Assembly (NCBI RefSeq): GCF_900129825.1
Contig: NZ_FQWZ01000003.1
Coordinates: forward strand, 488,353-552,352
Source: Hydrocarboniphaga daqingensis
GTDB lineage: Bacteria > Pseudomonadota > Gammaproteobacteria > Nevskiales > Nevskiaceae
Reading direction: 5' to 3'
DNA: 64,000 bases
Positions 45,550 to 54,508 of this stretch are shown one piece after another. Every line of letters starts with the position of its first letter. Within the stretch, counting starts at the first letter, position 1. The notes below the pieces were generated by a model, which was not told where the DNA came from, did no database searches, and worked only from the letters and a program-made list of their open reading frames with translations. The translations under genes and the position numbers were made by a program.

Positions 45550-46080
45550 TCAGCCCTTGTAGGCGGCGATACCGGCTTCGATCTCGCCGCGCGCTGCAGC
45601 CGCGTCGCGCCAGCCCGAAATCTTGACCCACTTGCCCTTCTCCAGCGCCTTGTAGGAGCTGTAGAAGTGGTGGATTTCGTTCTTCAGGCGCTCCGGCACA
45701 TCGGCCAGGTCCTGCAGGTTGTCGTAGGCGTTGTTGCTGACCTTGTCGACCGGAACGGCGAGCAGCTTGGCATCGGTGCCCTTCTCGTCTTCGGTGTCGA
45801 GCACGCACAGCGCGCGGCACTTGATGATCGAGCCAGCGACGACCGGGTGCGGCGTCAGAACCAGCACGTCGACGGGGTCGCCGTCACCGGCCAGCGTCTT
45901 GGGGACGTAGCCGTAGTTGGCCGGGTACGACATCGCGACGTTCATGAAGCGATCGACCATCAGCAGACCGGTGTCCTTGTCGACCTCGTACTTGACGGGC
46001 GGGCCGTAGGCCGGGATTTCGATGACAACGTAGAATTCTTTGGGGGCTTTGTCGCCGGGGCCCAGTGCTTCGATACCCAT
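45550..46080 (-). CDS. ppa: Inorganic pyrophosphatase (family I)
   Basis: Ppa (176 aa) hydrolyses pyrophosphate in the cytoplasm. Motifs are EFYVVIEIPAYGPPVKYEVDKDTG (IEIP and KYE ligands), the core DGDPVDVLVLTPHPVVAGS, DEKGTDAKLLAVP and FYSSYKALEKGKWVKI. It is a normal-length soluble family I enzyme. It is divergent from adk with 245 bases between starts. Confidence 0.97.
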   Translation of the reverse strand: MGIEALGPGDKAPKEFYVVIEIPAYGPPVKYEVDKDTGLLMVDRFMNVAMSYPANYGYVPKTLAGDGDPVDVLVLTPHPVVAGSIIKCRALCVLDTEDEKGTDAKLLAVPVDKVSNNAYDNLQDLADVPERLKNEIHHFYSSYKALEKGKWVKISGWRDAAAARGEIEAGIAAYKG

Positions 46081-46325
46081 GAGTCTTTGCCTTTGGTCAG
46101 GGATGTGAATGAGGGTGCGCCGCTGCGGCGGCCATATCAGCCTTGCAGCGAGCGTGTCCCGCGCAAAGCGGTCGCAAGTTTACGGGAGAAAGCGGCGGTC
46201 GGGGCAGCACCATACGTTAGTAGCGTTGACGGGTCCGGCTCCTAGCCGTTACCGTTTCGACGCGCCGCCGCCCTGCTGCCCCTCGCTGGCGCGTGCAATC
46301 ACGACATAACGAGTAGGACTAACGG

Positions 46326-46889
46326 ATGAGAATCGTTTTGCTGGGTGCGCCCGGCTCAGGCAAGGGCACACAAGGCGAAAAGCTGGTTGCGCACTACGGT
46401 ATCCCGAAGATTTCGACCGGCGATGCGCTGCGCGCGGCGGTCAAGGCGGGCACGGAGCTCGGCAAGAAGGCCAAGGCGACGATGGATGCCGGCGGCTTGG
46501 TGGCCAATGAAATCGTGATCGGCATCGTCGAAGAGCGCCTCGGTGAAGCCGATGCGCAGAAGGGCTGCATTCTCGACGGCTTCCCGCGCAACGTTGCGCA
46601 GGCCGAGGTGCTCGACCAAATGCTGACGCGGCTCGGCCAGCCGGGCATCGACAAGGCCGTACACCTGCACGTGTCGGACGAGGAAATCGTCAAGCGCCTG
46701 CTCGACCGCGCCGTCAAGGAAGGCCGCGAAGACGACAAGGAAGACGTCATCCGCAAGCGCATCGACATCTACAACGCCGAAACGCGTCCGCTGCTGGACT
46801 ACTACCAGAGCCAGGGCAAGCTGGTGACGCTGGAAGGCGTCGGCAGCGTCGAGGCGATCTTCGCCAGCATCGTCGCCGTTCTCGGCTGA
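46326..46889 (+). CDS. adk: Adenylate kinase (short, LID-less form)
   Basis: Adk (187 aa) interconverts ATP + AMP and 2 ADP. The P-loop is GAPGSGKGT, followed by the AMP site KISTGDALRAAVKAG and CILDGFPRN. The segment between DRAVKEGREDDKEDV and RKRID shows the short form lacking the LID domain, as in Xanthomonas. A TTGACG-17-TTACCG pair at 46226-46254 is a weak promoter candidate. AGGA at 46315-46318 precedes the ATG. Confidence 0.95.
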   Translation: MRIVLLGAPGSGKGTQGEKLVAHYGIPKISTGDALRAAVKAGTELGKKAKATMDAGGLVANEIVIGIVEERLGEADAQKGCILDGFPRNVAQAEVLDQMLTRLGQPGIDKAVHLHVSDEEIVKRLLDRAVKEGREDDKEDVIRKRIDIYNAETRPLLDYYQSQGKLVTLEGVGSVEAIFASIVAVLG

Positions 46890-46897
46890 TGTCGGCC

Positions 46898-46930
46898 AAC
46901 ACCGCAGCGGCCGTCGTCGCTGCGGTGTTT
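46898..46930. terminator. Terminator between adk and rnd
   Basis: AACACCGCAGCG (46898-46909) pairs with CGCTGCGGTGTT (46918-46929) around an 8-base loop, followed by TTT. The convergent genes end on either side. Confidence 0.75.
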
Positions 46931-46951
46931 AACGGGCACCCCGCCCGTGTT

Positions 46952-48031
46952 TCAGAGCTTCAGCAAGGCCTCGCCAACGACTTCGCGTCGCCAGCCTTGC
47001 AATAGCGGCACATCGGCCTGCTCTGCATGCAGCGCCACCGATTCGACATCGGCTCGCGGCCCGAGCAACGACGCCGGAATGCCGAGCTGGTTGGCGACCT
47101 CCCGGACCCGATTCAACAGCTGTTGCGTGCGCGCCTTCTGCGCGTCACTCGGGATGTGTTCCAGTGCCAGCGCCGGTGCGCCTCCATCGCGCGCCTGCGC
47201 CACCACGGTCAGCAGCTCGCGACCATGTCGATCCAGCGTCTTCGGCGGCAGCACTTGCAGCGCTGCGAGCTGGTCGGCGTCAACCGGTTGGCGTTCCGCG
47301 ATCCGGTACAGCGCATCGTCGGCGAGAATCCATTTGCGCGGGCGGTCGCGCGCTTCGGCGACCCGTTCGCGCCATGCGGCCAGTGCGGCTGCGACGTGTT
47401 GGGCTGCGGCAGGCAATCGCGCCAGGCCCTTGAGCCTTTCCCAGGCGGATTCGGGATCGACTTGGTAACGCGCAGGCTGTGATAGCCGCTCGCAATCTTC
47501 TTGCAGCCAGTGCAATCGCCCGCAGTGCGCCAGTTCGTCGCGCAGCTGCGGATAGATCACGGCCAGGTGGCGCACGTCGTCTTCGGCGTAGGCCAGTTCG
47601 GCGCTGCTCAGCGGGCGGCGCGCCCAGTTGGTACGCGACAGGCTCTTGTCGACCTTGATGCCGAGCCGCTTCTCAATCAGGCCGGCATAGCCGAGCTGAT
47701 CACCAATGCCCAGCAGGCTCGCCGCAATCTGCGTGTCGAACAGCGGCGTCGGCGTCACGCCGCGCAGCCGGACGAAGATCTCGAGGTCCTGACTCGCCGC
47801 ATGGAACACGCTGACGGTGGTCGGCTGCTGCAGCAGGTCGAGCAACGGCGACAGATCGCTGATGCGCGTTGCATCGACGGCAATCTCGCGTTGACCGTCG
47901 CCGACTTGTATCAAGCACAGCTGGGGCCAGTAGGTTTCTTCGCGGACGAACTCGGTGTCTACCGTCAGCCAGTCGCGGCCGGCCAGGCTGCCGACGGCGT
48001 CGTGCAGGGCTTCGGGGGTGTCGATCAACAT
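46952..48031 (-). CDS. rnd: Ribonuclease D
   Basis: RNase D (359 aa) is a DEDDy 3'-5' exoribonuclease acting in tRNA 3' maturation. The catalytic motifs are LTVDTEFVREE, VFHAASQDLEIF and YAEDDVRHLAVIYP (Tyr and Asp). Two HRDC domains follow, near RPRKWILADDALYRIAERQP and HIPSDAQKARTQQLLNRVR. The ATG at 48031 excludes an Arg-rich upstream extension. Convergent with adk and divergent from the next gene. Confidence 0.93.
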   Translation of the reverse strand: MLIDTPEALHDAVGSLAGRDWLTVDTEFVREETYWPQLCLIQVGDGQREIAVDATRISDLSPLLDLLQQPTTVSVFHAASQDLEIFVRLRGVTPTPLFDTQIAASLLGIGDQLGYAGLIEKRLGIKVDKSLSRTNWARRPLSSAELAYAEDDVRHLAVIYPQLRDELAHCGRLHWLQEDCERLSQPARYQVDPESAWERLKGLARLPAAAQHVAAALAAWRERVAEARDRPRKWILADDALYRIAERQPVDADQLAALQVLPPKTLDRHGRELLTVVAQARDGGAPALALEHIPSDAQKARTQQLLNRVREVANQLGIPASLLGPRADVESVALHAEQADVPLLQGWRREVVGEALLKL

Positions 48032-48153
48032 GCAGCGTGCCGGGTCGTCATCGTGGGGTCCTGCAGTGGGAAGGCGGGCGCGCGCAGCGGGCAACGCGGT
48101 GCAGCGCTTAGAATAGCGGCTCTTCCCCCATTCGCTGCCGAGCGCTCGTTCGC

Positions 48154-48750
48154 ATGCTGACCACCGTGGCGTCCGTCACCCTGCGTGTCTTGTTGTTTCG
48201 CGCCGGCCCGCAGGATCTGCCGTATGCGCCTGCCTTGTCGCGCGTGCTGATCCCGCTGGCCTTGATGGTCAACTACTGGGTTGCGTCGCTGACCTTGCCG
48301 CCCGGCATGGCGGTCGTGTCGTCGTTGATGGCGGTGCTCGGTTTGTCGGCCGCCACGCGTGGTTTGCTGCGCGTGCGCAACGTCGAGAATCGCTATACGC
48401 AGAGCTTTCATGCGCTGCTGCTGACCAGCGCGGTGATGGCGCTGGCCTTCATCGTGCCGATGCAGCAGCTGCTGCCGGACATTCTGAAAATGGCCCAGAA
48501 CCCGCAGCTGGCCCAAGCCAGTCCGGCGACGCTGAACCTGCCGGCCGGTCCGGTGCTGATGTTCGACGCCTTGTTGATCTGGAATTTTGCGGTCACCGTC
48601 AACATCTACCGGCAAGCGGCCAACCTGAAGCTCTCGGCGGCGATCCTGATCACGATGCTGATCTCGATGAGCCTGCTGATGTTCGTCGGCTTCGCAACCT
48701 CGTTGATCAGCGCGCTGCTGGGTCTGGCGCCGCAGCCGCCGGCTGGTTGA
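48154..48750 (+). CDS. Conserved membrane protein, unknown function
   Basis: The 198-aa protein has four or five hydrophobic segments (about residues 25-45, 47-65, 80-105, 133-155, 158-185). The N-terminus RVLLFRAGPQDLPYAPALSR is seen in a family of small bacterial inner-membrane proteins related to the Yip1 group. I do not recognise a specific function. It is 11 bases from the mpl start and probably co-transcribed with it. Confidence 0.6.
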   Translation: MLTTVASVTLRVLLFRAGPQDLPYAPALSRVLIPLALMVNYWVASLTLPPGMAVVSSLMAVLGLSAATRGLLRVRNVENRYTQSFHALLLTSAVMALAFIVPMQQLLPDILKMAQNPQLAQASPATLNLPAGPVLMFDALLIWNFAVTVNIYRQAANLKLSAAILITMLISMSLLMFVGFATSLISALLGLAPQPPAG

Positions 48751-48761
48751 ACGGAGCCCTC

Positions 48762-50120
48762 ATGCATCTGCATATCCTGGGTATCTGCGGCACGTTCATG
48801 GCCGGCATTGCCGCGATCGCGCGCGAGGCAGGACATCGCGTCACCGGGTCCGACGCCAACGCCTGGCCGCCGATGTCGACGCAGTTGGAAGCGCTGGGTA
48901 TCAAGCTGATGCCGGGCTACCGGGCTGAGCATTTGCAGCCGGCGCCCGACATCGTCGTGGTCGGCAACGTCGTGACGCGCGGCAATCCGGCGATGGAATA
49001 CGTGCTCGATGCCGGACTGCCCTATGTATCCGGCCCGCAGTGGCTGGCTGACAACGTGCTGCGCGGGCGGCATGTGATCGCCGTTGCCGGCACTCATGGC
49101 AAGACCTCGACAACGTCGCTGCTCGCTTGGCTGCTCGAAGCGGCCGGGCTGCAACCGGGCTTTCTGGTGGGCGGTGTGCCGCTGAACTTCGGCGTGTCGG
49201 CGCGGCTCGGCCGCGGCGAGTGCTTCGTCATCGAAGCCGACGAATACGACACTGCGTTTTTCGACAAGCGAAGCAAGTTTGTTCACTACCGCCCGCGTAC
49301 CGCGATTCTGAACAACCTCGAGTTCGATCACGCGGACATCTTTCCGGACCTCGCCGCGATCGAGCGTCAGTTCCATCACTTGGTGCGGACCGTCCCGGGC
49401 CAAGGGCGGCTGATCGTCAACGGTGCCGACGCCAATCTGGCGCGCACCTTGGCGATGGGCTGCTGGACCGGCGTGACCCACTTCGATAGCGCCGACGGCT
49501 GGCAGGCAATGCCGCTGCCGGCCGCGCAGGATGTCGAGCGCTTCGAGTTGCGCGTCGCCGGACTGCCGCAGGGCATTGTCAGCACCCCGCTGTCGGGTGC
49601 GCACAACCGCTCGAATACGCTGGCCGCGTTCGCAGCGGCGCACGCGGTCGGAGTCAGCATTGACGCCTGCATCGCCGCCTTGCCGCGCTTTGAGTCAGTA
49701 CGTCGACGGCTGGAGTTGCGCGGCGATGTCCGTGGCGTGCGCGTCTACGATGACTTCGCCCATCACCCGACCGCGATCCGCGTGACAATCGACGCCTTGC
49801 GTCAGCGCGGCGATGCCGGCCGTGTCGTCGCGGTGCTTGAGCCGCGATCCAACACAATGCGTCTGGGTCACCACGCTGATGAGTTGGCGCACAGTCTCGA
49901 CGCAGCCGACGCCGTGTTCGTCTATGCGCGCTCCGATCTGAAGTGGGACGCCGCGCAAGCGCTGTCGGCACTGCGGCCACCGCTGGCCGTGCATCAGGAT
50001 CTGGATCGGTTGATCGAGGCCTTGGTCGCGCAGTCACGGCCCGGTGACCGCATTCTGGTGATGAGCAACGGCGACTTCGGCGGCATCCACGGCCGTTTGC
50101 TGGACGCTTTGGCGCGCTGA
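48762..50120 (+). CDS. mpl: UDP-MurNAc:L-Ala-gamma-D-Glu-meso-DAP ligase (Mpl)
   Basis: Mpl (452 aa) joins recycled murein tripeptide to UDP-MurNAc in the cytoplasm. It is MurC-like: LHILGICGTFMAGIAAIAREAG at the N-terminus, VAVAGTHGKTSTTSLLAWLLE (P-loop AGTHGKT), FVIEADEYDTAFFDKRSKFVH and VYDDFAHHPTAIR. The ICGTFM opening is typical of Mpl rather than MurC. GGAG at 48753-48756 sets the ATG at 48762. This supports a recycling pathway in a Gram-negative with meso-DAP. Confidence 0.95.
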   Translation: MHLHILGICGTFMAGIAAIAREAGHRVTGSDANAWPPMSTQLEALGIKLMPGYRAEHLQPAPDIVVVGNVVTRGNPAMEYVLDAGLPYVSGPQWLADNVLRGRHVIAVAGTHGKTSTTSLLAWLLEAAGLQPGFLVGGVPLNFGVSARLGRGECFVIEADEYDTAFFDKRSKFVHYRPRTAILNNLEFDHADIFPDLAAIERQFHHLVRTVPGQGRLIVNGADANLARTLAMGCWTGVTHFDSADGWQAMPLPAAQDVERFELRVAGLPQGIVSTPLSGAHNRSNTLAAFAAAHAVGVSIDACIAALPRFESVRRRLELRGDVRGVRVYDDFAHHPTAIRVTIDALRQRGDAGRVVAVLEPRSNTMRLGHHADELAHSLDAADAVFVYARSDLKWDAAQALSALRPPLAVHQDLDRLIEALVAQSRPGDRILVMSNGDFGGIHGRLLDALAR

Positions 50121-50196
50121 CGGCGACCGATTCATCGGCGATTCACCGGCGTCGCTTCAAGGTCGCGCCGCTGTTTGCCGACAAGGATGCCGGGCC

Positions 50197-51015
50197 TTGA
50201 ACTCACCACCGCCGCTGGACGGTTCGTCGTTGCTGCCGTATGCGCCCAAGCCGGGATTCGAAACCGGCCGCGCGCATCGGCTGGGTCCTCAACCGGGCGT
50301 GATCAAGCGCGCTGCGATCGCAGCGCAAACCGCTCTTGAATCGGCGATTGCCCGCGTTTCCCGTTTGCACGATCAGCCGGTCTATGCCGTCGAGGACTTT
50401 CCCTGGGTGGCCGCGGTCGAGGCGTATTGGCCGGCCATCCGCGCCGAACTCGATTCGATCCTGCTGGAGCGGATGCAGCTGCCGAGCTTCCACGAGATTC
50501 TCGACGAAGTCCGGACGATCACCCAGGACGACCAATGGAAAACGTTCTGGCTGGTCGGTGCTGGCATCGACACGCGAGCCAATGCAGCGCGCTGCCCACA
50601 GACGATGGCGGCGCTGCAACGGATACCGGGCGTCGTCAATGCGTTTTTCAGCATGCTCGCGCCCGGCAAGATCGTGCCGGCGCATCGCGGTGCGTATAAC
50701 GGCATCCTGCGCTACCACCTTGGCGTGCGCGTGCCGCAACCGCATTGGCTGGCGGGCATCCGCGTCGCCGATCGCATCTGTCACTGGCAGGACGGTGCGA
50801 GCCTGATTTTCGACGACAGCTTCAATCACGAAGCCTGGAATGGCACCGACGACTGGCGCGTGGTGCTGTTCGTCGACTTCGCACGGCCGTTGAAGCCGCC
50901 GTTCGACGGACTGCACCGGGCGCTGCTGCGCGCCGGTGCGTTATTGCCGCTGATGCGCCGGGCGCGTCAGCGGCACCGGCAGTGGCAGCAGCGCTTCGAG
51001 CGCACGCGCCACTGA
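50197..51015 (+). CDS. Aspartyl/asparaginyl beta-hydroxylase family dioxygenase
   Basis: This 272-aa Fe(II)/2-oxoglutarate enzyme has FFSMLAPGKIVPAHRGAYNG with metal ligand His163 and FDDSFNHEAWNG with His211. In this family a Gly replaces the usual Asp ligand, as here. LpxO (lipid A hydroxylation) and BlaS-type hydroxylases are the close relatives. The TTG start at 50197 has AAGGA nine bases upstream; no in-frame ATG fits. The C-terminal part is rich in Arg (RRARQRHRQWQQR). Confidence 0.78.
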   Translation: MNSPPPLDGSSLLPYAPKPGFETGRAHRLGPQPGVIKRAAIAAQTALESAIARVSRLHDQPVYAVEDFPWVAAVEAYWPAIRAELDSILLERMQLPSFHEILDEVRTITQDDQWKTFWLVGAGIDTRANAARCPQTMAALQRIPGVVNAFFSMLAPGKIVPAHRGAYNGILRYHLGVRVPQPHWLAGIRVADRICHWQDGASLIFDDSFNHEAWNGTDDWRVVLFVDFARPLKPPFDGLHRALLRAGALLPLMRRARQRHRQWQQRFERTRH

Positions 51016-51031
51016 TCGGCGTGGTGCGGAC

Positions 51032-51448
51032 CTACCGGGCGCGGTTGGCTTCGCGCTGGTCCTGCTTGCGATCCCGATTGCGTTCGCGCTGGTCCTTCTG
51101 ATCCTGGCGCAGATCCTGGCGATCACGACGCGCGTCCTGGCGATCGTCGCGGGCATCGCGGGCGTTTTCCTGGCGATCATCGCGCGAGTCGCGCAGGTTC
51201 TCCCGACGATCGTTACGCGAGTCCTTGATGTTGTCCTGACGATCGCTGCGCGACTCCTGACGATGGTCCTGGCGTTCTTTGCGGATCGCAGTGTTCAGCT
51301 CGCGCCGTTCTTCGCGTTGCTCGGCTCGTGCGTTCTGCTGGGCGTTGCGCTGGCGTTGGCGGTCGGTTTCAGCATGTGCCGAGGTCGCGGTGATCAGCGT
51401 CAGCGTCGCAAGGGCGACAGCGCCGAGGAGTTGAGTGCGGGTCGTCAT
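51032..51448 (-). CDS. Exported, highly charged repeat protein
   Basis: The 138-aa protein has a clear signal peptide ending SAHA and a mature part made almost only of Arg, Asp, Gln, Glu and Asn. An 11-residue unit recurs, e.g. SRNDRRENLRD, SRDDRQENARD, ARDDRQDARRD. The DNA repeats as well. Similar short exported RDQ-rich proteins occur in other bacteria without a known role; a helical, periplasmic or surface protein is likely. The ATG at 51448 starts the signal peptide. Confidence 0.68.
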   Translation of the reverse strand: MTTRTQLLGAVALATLTLITATSAHAETDRQRQRNAQQNARAEQREERRELNTAIRKERQDHRQESRSDRQDNIKDSRNDRRENLRDSRDDRQENARDARDDRQDARRDRQDLRQDQKDQRERNRDRKQDQREANRAR

Positions 51449-51617
51449 ATCGTGTTCTTCCGTTGGAGTTGTCGTGGCGAGGGTTTCGCCGTACGGGCCA
51501 TCCTTGGCTTGCGGTGTCATCGTGGGGCGCGAGCATAGCCGGATGCCGAACCCGTCGGTGGACGATGGGGCTGGTGGTAAGCTGCGAGGCTTCCGCTACC
51601 CCTCGAAACGAGCCGCC

Positions 51618-52973
51618 ATGTCGCCTGCATTGACCTCCGCCGATGGCCTTCCGCTGACCGCCGATCTGGAGCCGCTGGTGCAGCGCGTGCTCGATGCGGC
51701 GCGGGCCGCCGGCGCGACGCAGGCCGAGGCCAGCCTGTCGCATTCACGCGGGCTGTCGGTCAGCGTGCGCAAGGGCGAGGTCGAGAGCCTGGAGTTCCAG
51801 CGCGATCGAGGCCTGTCGATGACGGTTTACTTCGGCCATCGCAAAGGCAGCGCGTCGACCGGCGATTTGTCGGACGGCGGCATCCGCCAGGCCGTCGAAG
51901 CCGCGTGCGCGATCGCGCGACTGACCGAGGAAGACCCGTTTTCCGGCTTGGCCGATGCCGCCCGATTGGCGACGCGCTTTCCTGATCTGCAACTCGATCA
52001 TCCCTGGGACGTGACGGCCGATCAGGCGATCGAGCTGGCACGGGCTTGCGAGGCGGCAGCGCTGGCGACCGATGCGCGGATCACACAGAGCGAGGGTGCC
52101 GGGCTGTCGACGCAGCGCGGCGTGTCGATCTACGCCAATAGCCATGGCTTCGTCGGCCGCCGCAGTGGTACGCAGCATTCGCTGTCGTGCGCGGTGATTG
52201 CCGCCGAATCCAACGGCAACATGCAGCGCGACTACTGGTACGACGGCAATCGCAACGCAGCGCTGCTCGACGATGCCGCGGCGATCGGCCGCCGCGCCGG
52301 CGAGCGCACTGTGGCTCGGCTCGGCGCGCGGCGGCTGTCGACGCGTACCGCGCCGGTGCTGTTCGTGCCGCAAATGGCGCGAGGCGTATTCGGCCACTTA
52401 ATCGGCGCTATTTCCGGCGCCGCGCTATACCGCCGCGCCAGCTTTCTGCTCGACCATCTCGACAAGCCGGTGTTTTCGCCGATCGTCACGCTGGAGCAGC
52501 AGCCGTTCATTCCCGGCGGGTCATCGAGCAGCGCCTTCGACCAGGAGGGCGTGGCCACGTCGCAGCGCGTGCTGGTCGAAGCGGGCGTGCTGCGCGGCTG
52601 GCTGCTCGGCAGCTATTCGGCGCGCAAGCTTGGGCTGGCCACCACCGGCAATGCGGGTGGCGTCTACAACCTGGTGGCGAGCCACGGCACGCAGGGCTTC
52701 GACGAGTTGATTCGCGACATGGGCGAGGGCTTGGTCGTCACCGAGTTGATGGGGCAGGGCGTCAACGGCGTCACCGGTGATTATTCGCGCGGCGCGGCGG
52801 GTTTCTGGGTCGAAAATGGCCAGATCGCGTATCCGGTCGAGAACGCCACCATCGCCGGCAATCTGCTGGACATCTACCAGCGCATCGTCGCCCTCGGTGC
52901 CGACGTCGATACGCGCGCCAACATCCGTTGTGGGTCGATGCTGGTCGAAGCGATGCAGATCGCTGGCGAATAG
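51618..52973 (+). CDS. pmbA: Metallopeptidase subunit PmbA/TldE
   Basis: PmbA/TldE (451 aa) pairs with TldD to form a protease that processes microcin B17 and CcdA in E. coli. Matching features are an N-terminal domain with SHSRGLSVSVRKGEVESLEFQRDRGLSM (VSVRKGEVE), a central GVSIYANSHGF, YWYDGNRN and a C-terminal GVNGVTGDYSRGAAGFWVENG. PmbA lacks the HExxxH metal site of TldD, and none is seen. tldD is not in the window. The ATG at 51618 begins the family N-terminus. Confidence 0.92.
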   Translation: MSPALTSADGLPLTADLEPLVQRVLDAARAAGATQAEASLSHSRGLSVSVRKGEVESLEFQRDRGLSMTVYFGHRKGSASTGDLSDGGIRQAVEAACAIARLTEEDPFSGLADAARLATRFPDLQLDHPWDVTADQAIELARACEAAALATDARITQSEGAGLSTQRGVSIYANSHGFVGRRSGTQHSLSCAVIAAESNGNMQRDYWYDGNRNAALLDDAAAIGRRAGERTVARLGARRLSTRTAPVLFVPQMARGVFGHLIGAISGAALYRRASFLLDHLDKPVFSPIVTLEQQPFIPGGSSSSAFDQEGVATSQRVLVEAGVLRGWLLGSYSARKLGLATTGNAGGVYNLVASHGTQGFDELIRDMGEGLVVTELMGQGVNGVTGDYSRGAAGFWVENGQIAYPVENATIAGNLLDIYQRIVALGADVDTRANIRCGSMLVEAMQIAGE

Positions 52974-52991
52974 CGCGGGTAGCGTGGCGCG

Positions 52992-54347
52992 CTACAGCAG
53001 GATCAGCGTGCCCAGCCCGAGCAGGCAGAAGAATCCGCAGACGTCGGTGAACGTGGTCAGCACCACGCTGCCCGCCAGCGCCGGATCGATGCCCAGCTTC
53101 TTCAGCGTCACCGGCACGAACACGCCGACCAAGGCTGCGATCGCCTGATTGGTCAGCATCGCCAAGCCGACGACCAGCGCCAGCGACAGCCGGTCGAACC
53201 ATAGGTAGGCGATCACGGCGACGACGACGGCCCACAGCAGGCCGTTCATCAGCGCCACCAGCAACTCCTTGCGCAGCAGCCATAGCGTGTTGCCGCCGCC
53301 GATCTGGTTCAGCGCATAGCCGCGGATCATCAGCGTCAGCGTCTGGCTGCCAGCGATGCCGCCCATGCTGGCCACCACTGGCATCAGCACCGCCAGTGCC
53401 ACGATCTGGGTGATCGTGGCTTCGAACTGCCCGACAACGAACGAGGCGGCAAAGGCGGTCACCAGATTGATGCCCAACCACACGGCGCGGCGCCGGGCGG
53501 CTGGTCGGACCGGTGCGAACAAGTCTTCCTGCTCGGTCAGGCCGGCCATCGACATCCAGTCGTGCTGGGCGTCGGCGCGGATCACGTCGACCACGTCGTC
53601 GATCGTGATGCGCCCGACCAGCCGGCCGTCCTCGGGCGTCACCACCGGCGCCGACACCAGGTCGGAACTGTGGAAGCGCTGCGCCACGTCGCGCGCCTGC
53701 ATCGTCACCGGCAAGGCCTCGCGCGAGCGGTCCATTACCTGCGCCACCAAGTGTTCCTCGGGCCGCGTCAGCAGCTTGTCCAGGCTCAGCGTGCCCAGAT
53801 AGCCCCCGTAACGGTCGACGACGAACAGCGCGTCGGTGTGCGACGGCAGGTCGCCGCGCCGTCGCAAGTAGCGCTGAACCACGCCCAGCGATACGTCGGG
53901 ACGCACGGTCACCGTGTCGGTGTTCATCAAGCCGCCGGCGCTGTCGGGCGAGAACGCCAGCACCGATTCCAGCCGCGTGCGGTCGTCAGCGTCGAGCGCC
54001 AGCATCACCTGCTGGGCGACGGTTTCGGGCAGGTGCTCGACGAAGTCGGCGAGGTCGTCGATGTCCAGCTCGCCAGCGGCCGCAACCAACTCGGCCGTGT
54101 CCATGTCGCGGATCAGGTTGCCGCGCACGCCTTCGGGCAAGTGCAGCAGCACCTCGCCGTCGTCGGCCGGGTCGACCATGTCCCAGACCAGCTTGCGCTC
54201 CGCCCACGGCAGCGCCGCCAGCAGATCGGCGATCTCGGCGGGGTTGAGCGCGGCCAGCGAGCGTTTGACCGGCAGCAGCCGGCCGCTGTCGAGCGCATTG
54301 CGCAAGCGGGCCAGACGCGATTCGGCAGTCGTTGCCATGAGCAGCAT
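52992..54347 (-). CDS. mgtE: Magnesium transporter MgtE
   Basis: MgtE (451 aa) is a Mg2+ channel. The layout is an N-domain (residues ~1-125), two CBS domains (~130-255) and five C-terminal helices. The pore motif region reads VLMPVVASMGGIAGSQTL. The C-terminus FTDVCGFFCLLGLGTLIL is typical. Intracellular Mg2+ is expected to gate it through the CBS domains. The start is ATG 54347, which has CAGGA five bases upstream; 54338 is an alternative. Confidence 0.95.
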   Translation of the reverse strand: MLLMATTAESRLARLRNALDSGRLLPVKRSLAALNPAEIADLLAALPWAERKLVWDMVDPADDGEVLLHLPEGVRGNLIRDMDTAELVAAAGELDIDDLADFVEHLPETVAQQVMLALDADDRTRLESVLAFSPDSAGGLMNTDTVTVRPDVSLGVVQRYLRRRGDLPSHTDALFVVDRYGGYLGTLSLDKLLTRPEEHLVAQVMDRSREALPVTMQARDVAQRFHSSDLVSAPVVTPEDGRLVGRITIDDVVDVIRADAQHDWMSMAGLTEQEDLFAPVRPAARRRAVWLGINLVTAFAASFVVGQFEATITQIVALAVLMPVVASMGGIAGSQTLTLMIRGYALNQIGGGNTLWLLRKELLVALMNGLLWAVVVAVIAYLWFDRLSLALVVGLAMLTNQAIAALVGVFVPVTLKKLGIDPALAGSVVLTTFTDVCGFFCLLGLGTLILL

Positions 54348-54437
54348 GGTCCTGTGGGGGTGGGGGTGCGACCGCCGGGCAGGATAGCGGCTGCCCCTGT
54401 ATCGACCGTGAACCTGAAACCTGGCTTAAGCAAAAAC

Positions 54438-54504
54438 CCTCGTGCAGGATCAAACTAGATTCAGCTAGACCTTGTCAGACTCCCGACAAAGTTTACGCAC
54501 GAGG
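54438..54504 (+). promoter_or_regulatory. Possible Shine-Dalgarno-sequestering stem before the MerR gene
   Basis: CCTCGTGC (54438-54445) is complementary to GCACGAGG (54497-54504), which contains the likely SD (GAGG) four bases before the ATG. Between them are a CTAGA-TTCAG-CTAGA direct repeat and TTGTC/GACAA (54472-54489). If the mRNA starts upstream, the stem would hide the ribosome site. Confidence 0.35.
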
Positions 54505-54508
54505 TCTC

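Noticed and set aside
46226-46254. TTGACG-N17-TTACCG as the adk promoter
   Set aside because: The -35 is fair but the -10 is poor; not listed as a separate feature.
51032-51300. CRISPR array suggested by short DNA repeats
   Set aside because: The repeats are in frame inside a signal-peptide protein, vary in sequence and lack unique spacers of constant length.
54472-54489. TTGTC/GACAA as a LitR/CarH operator
   Set aside because: The arms are only five bases and do not match a known box for this family; kept only as part of the leader structure.
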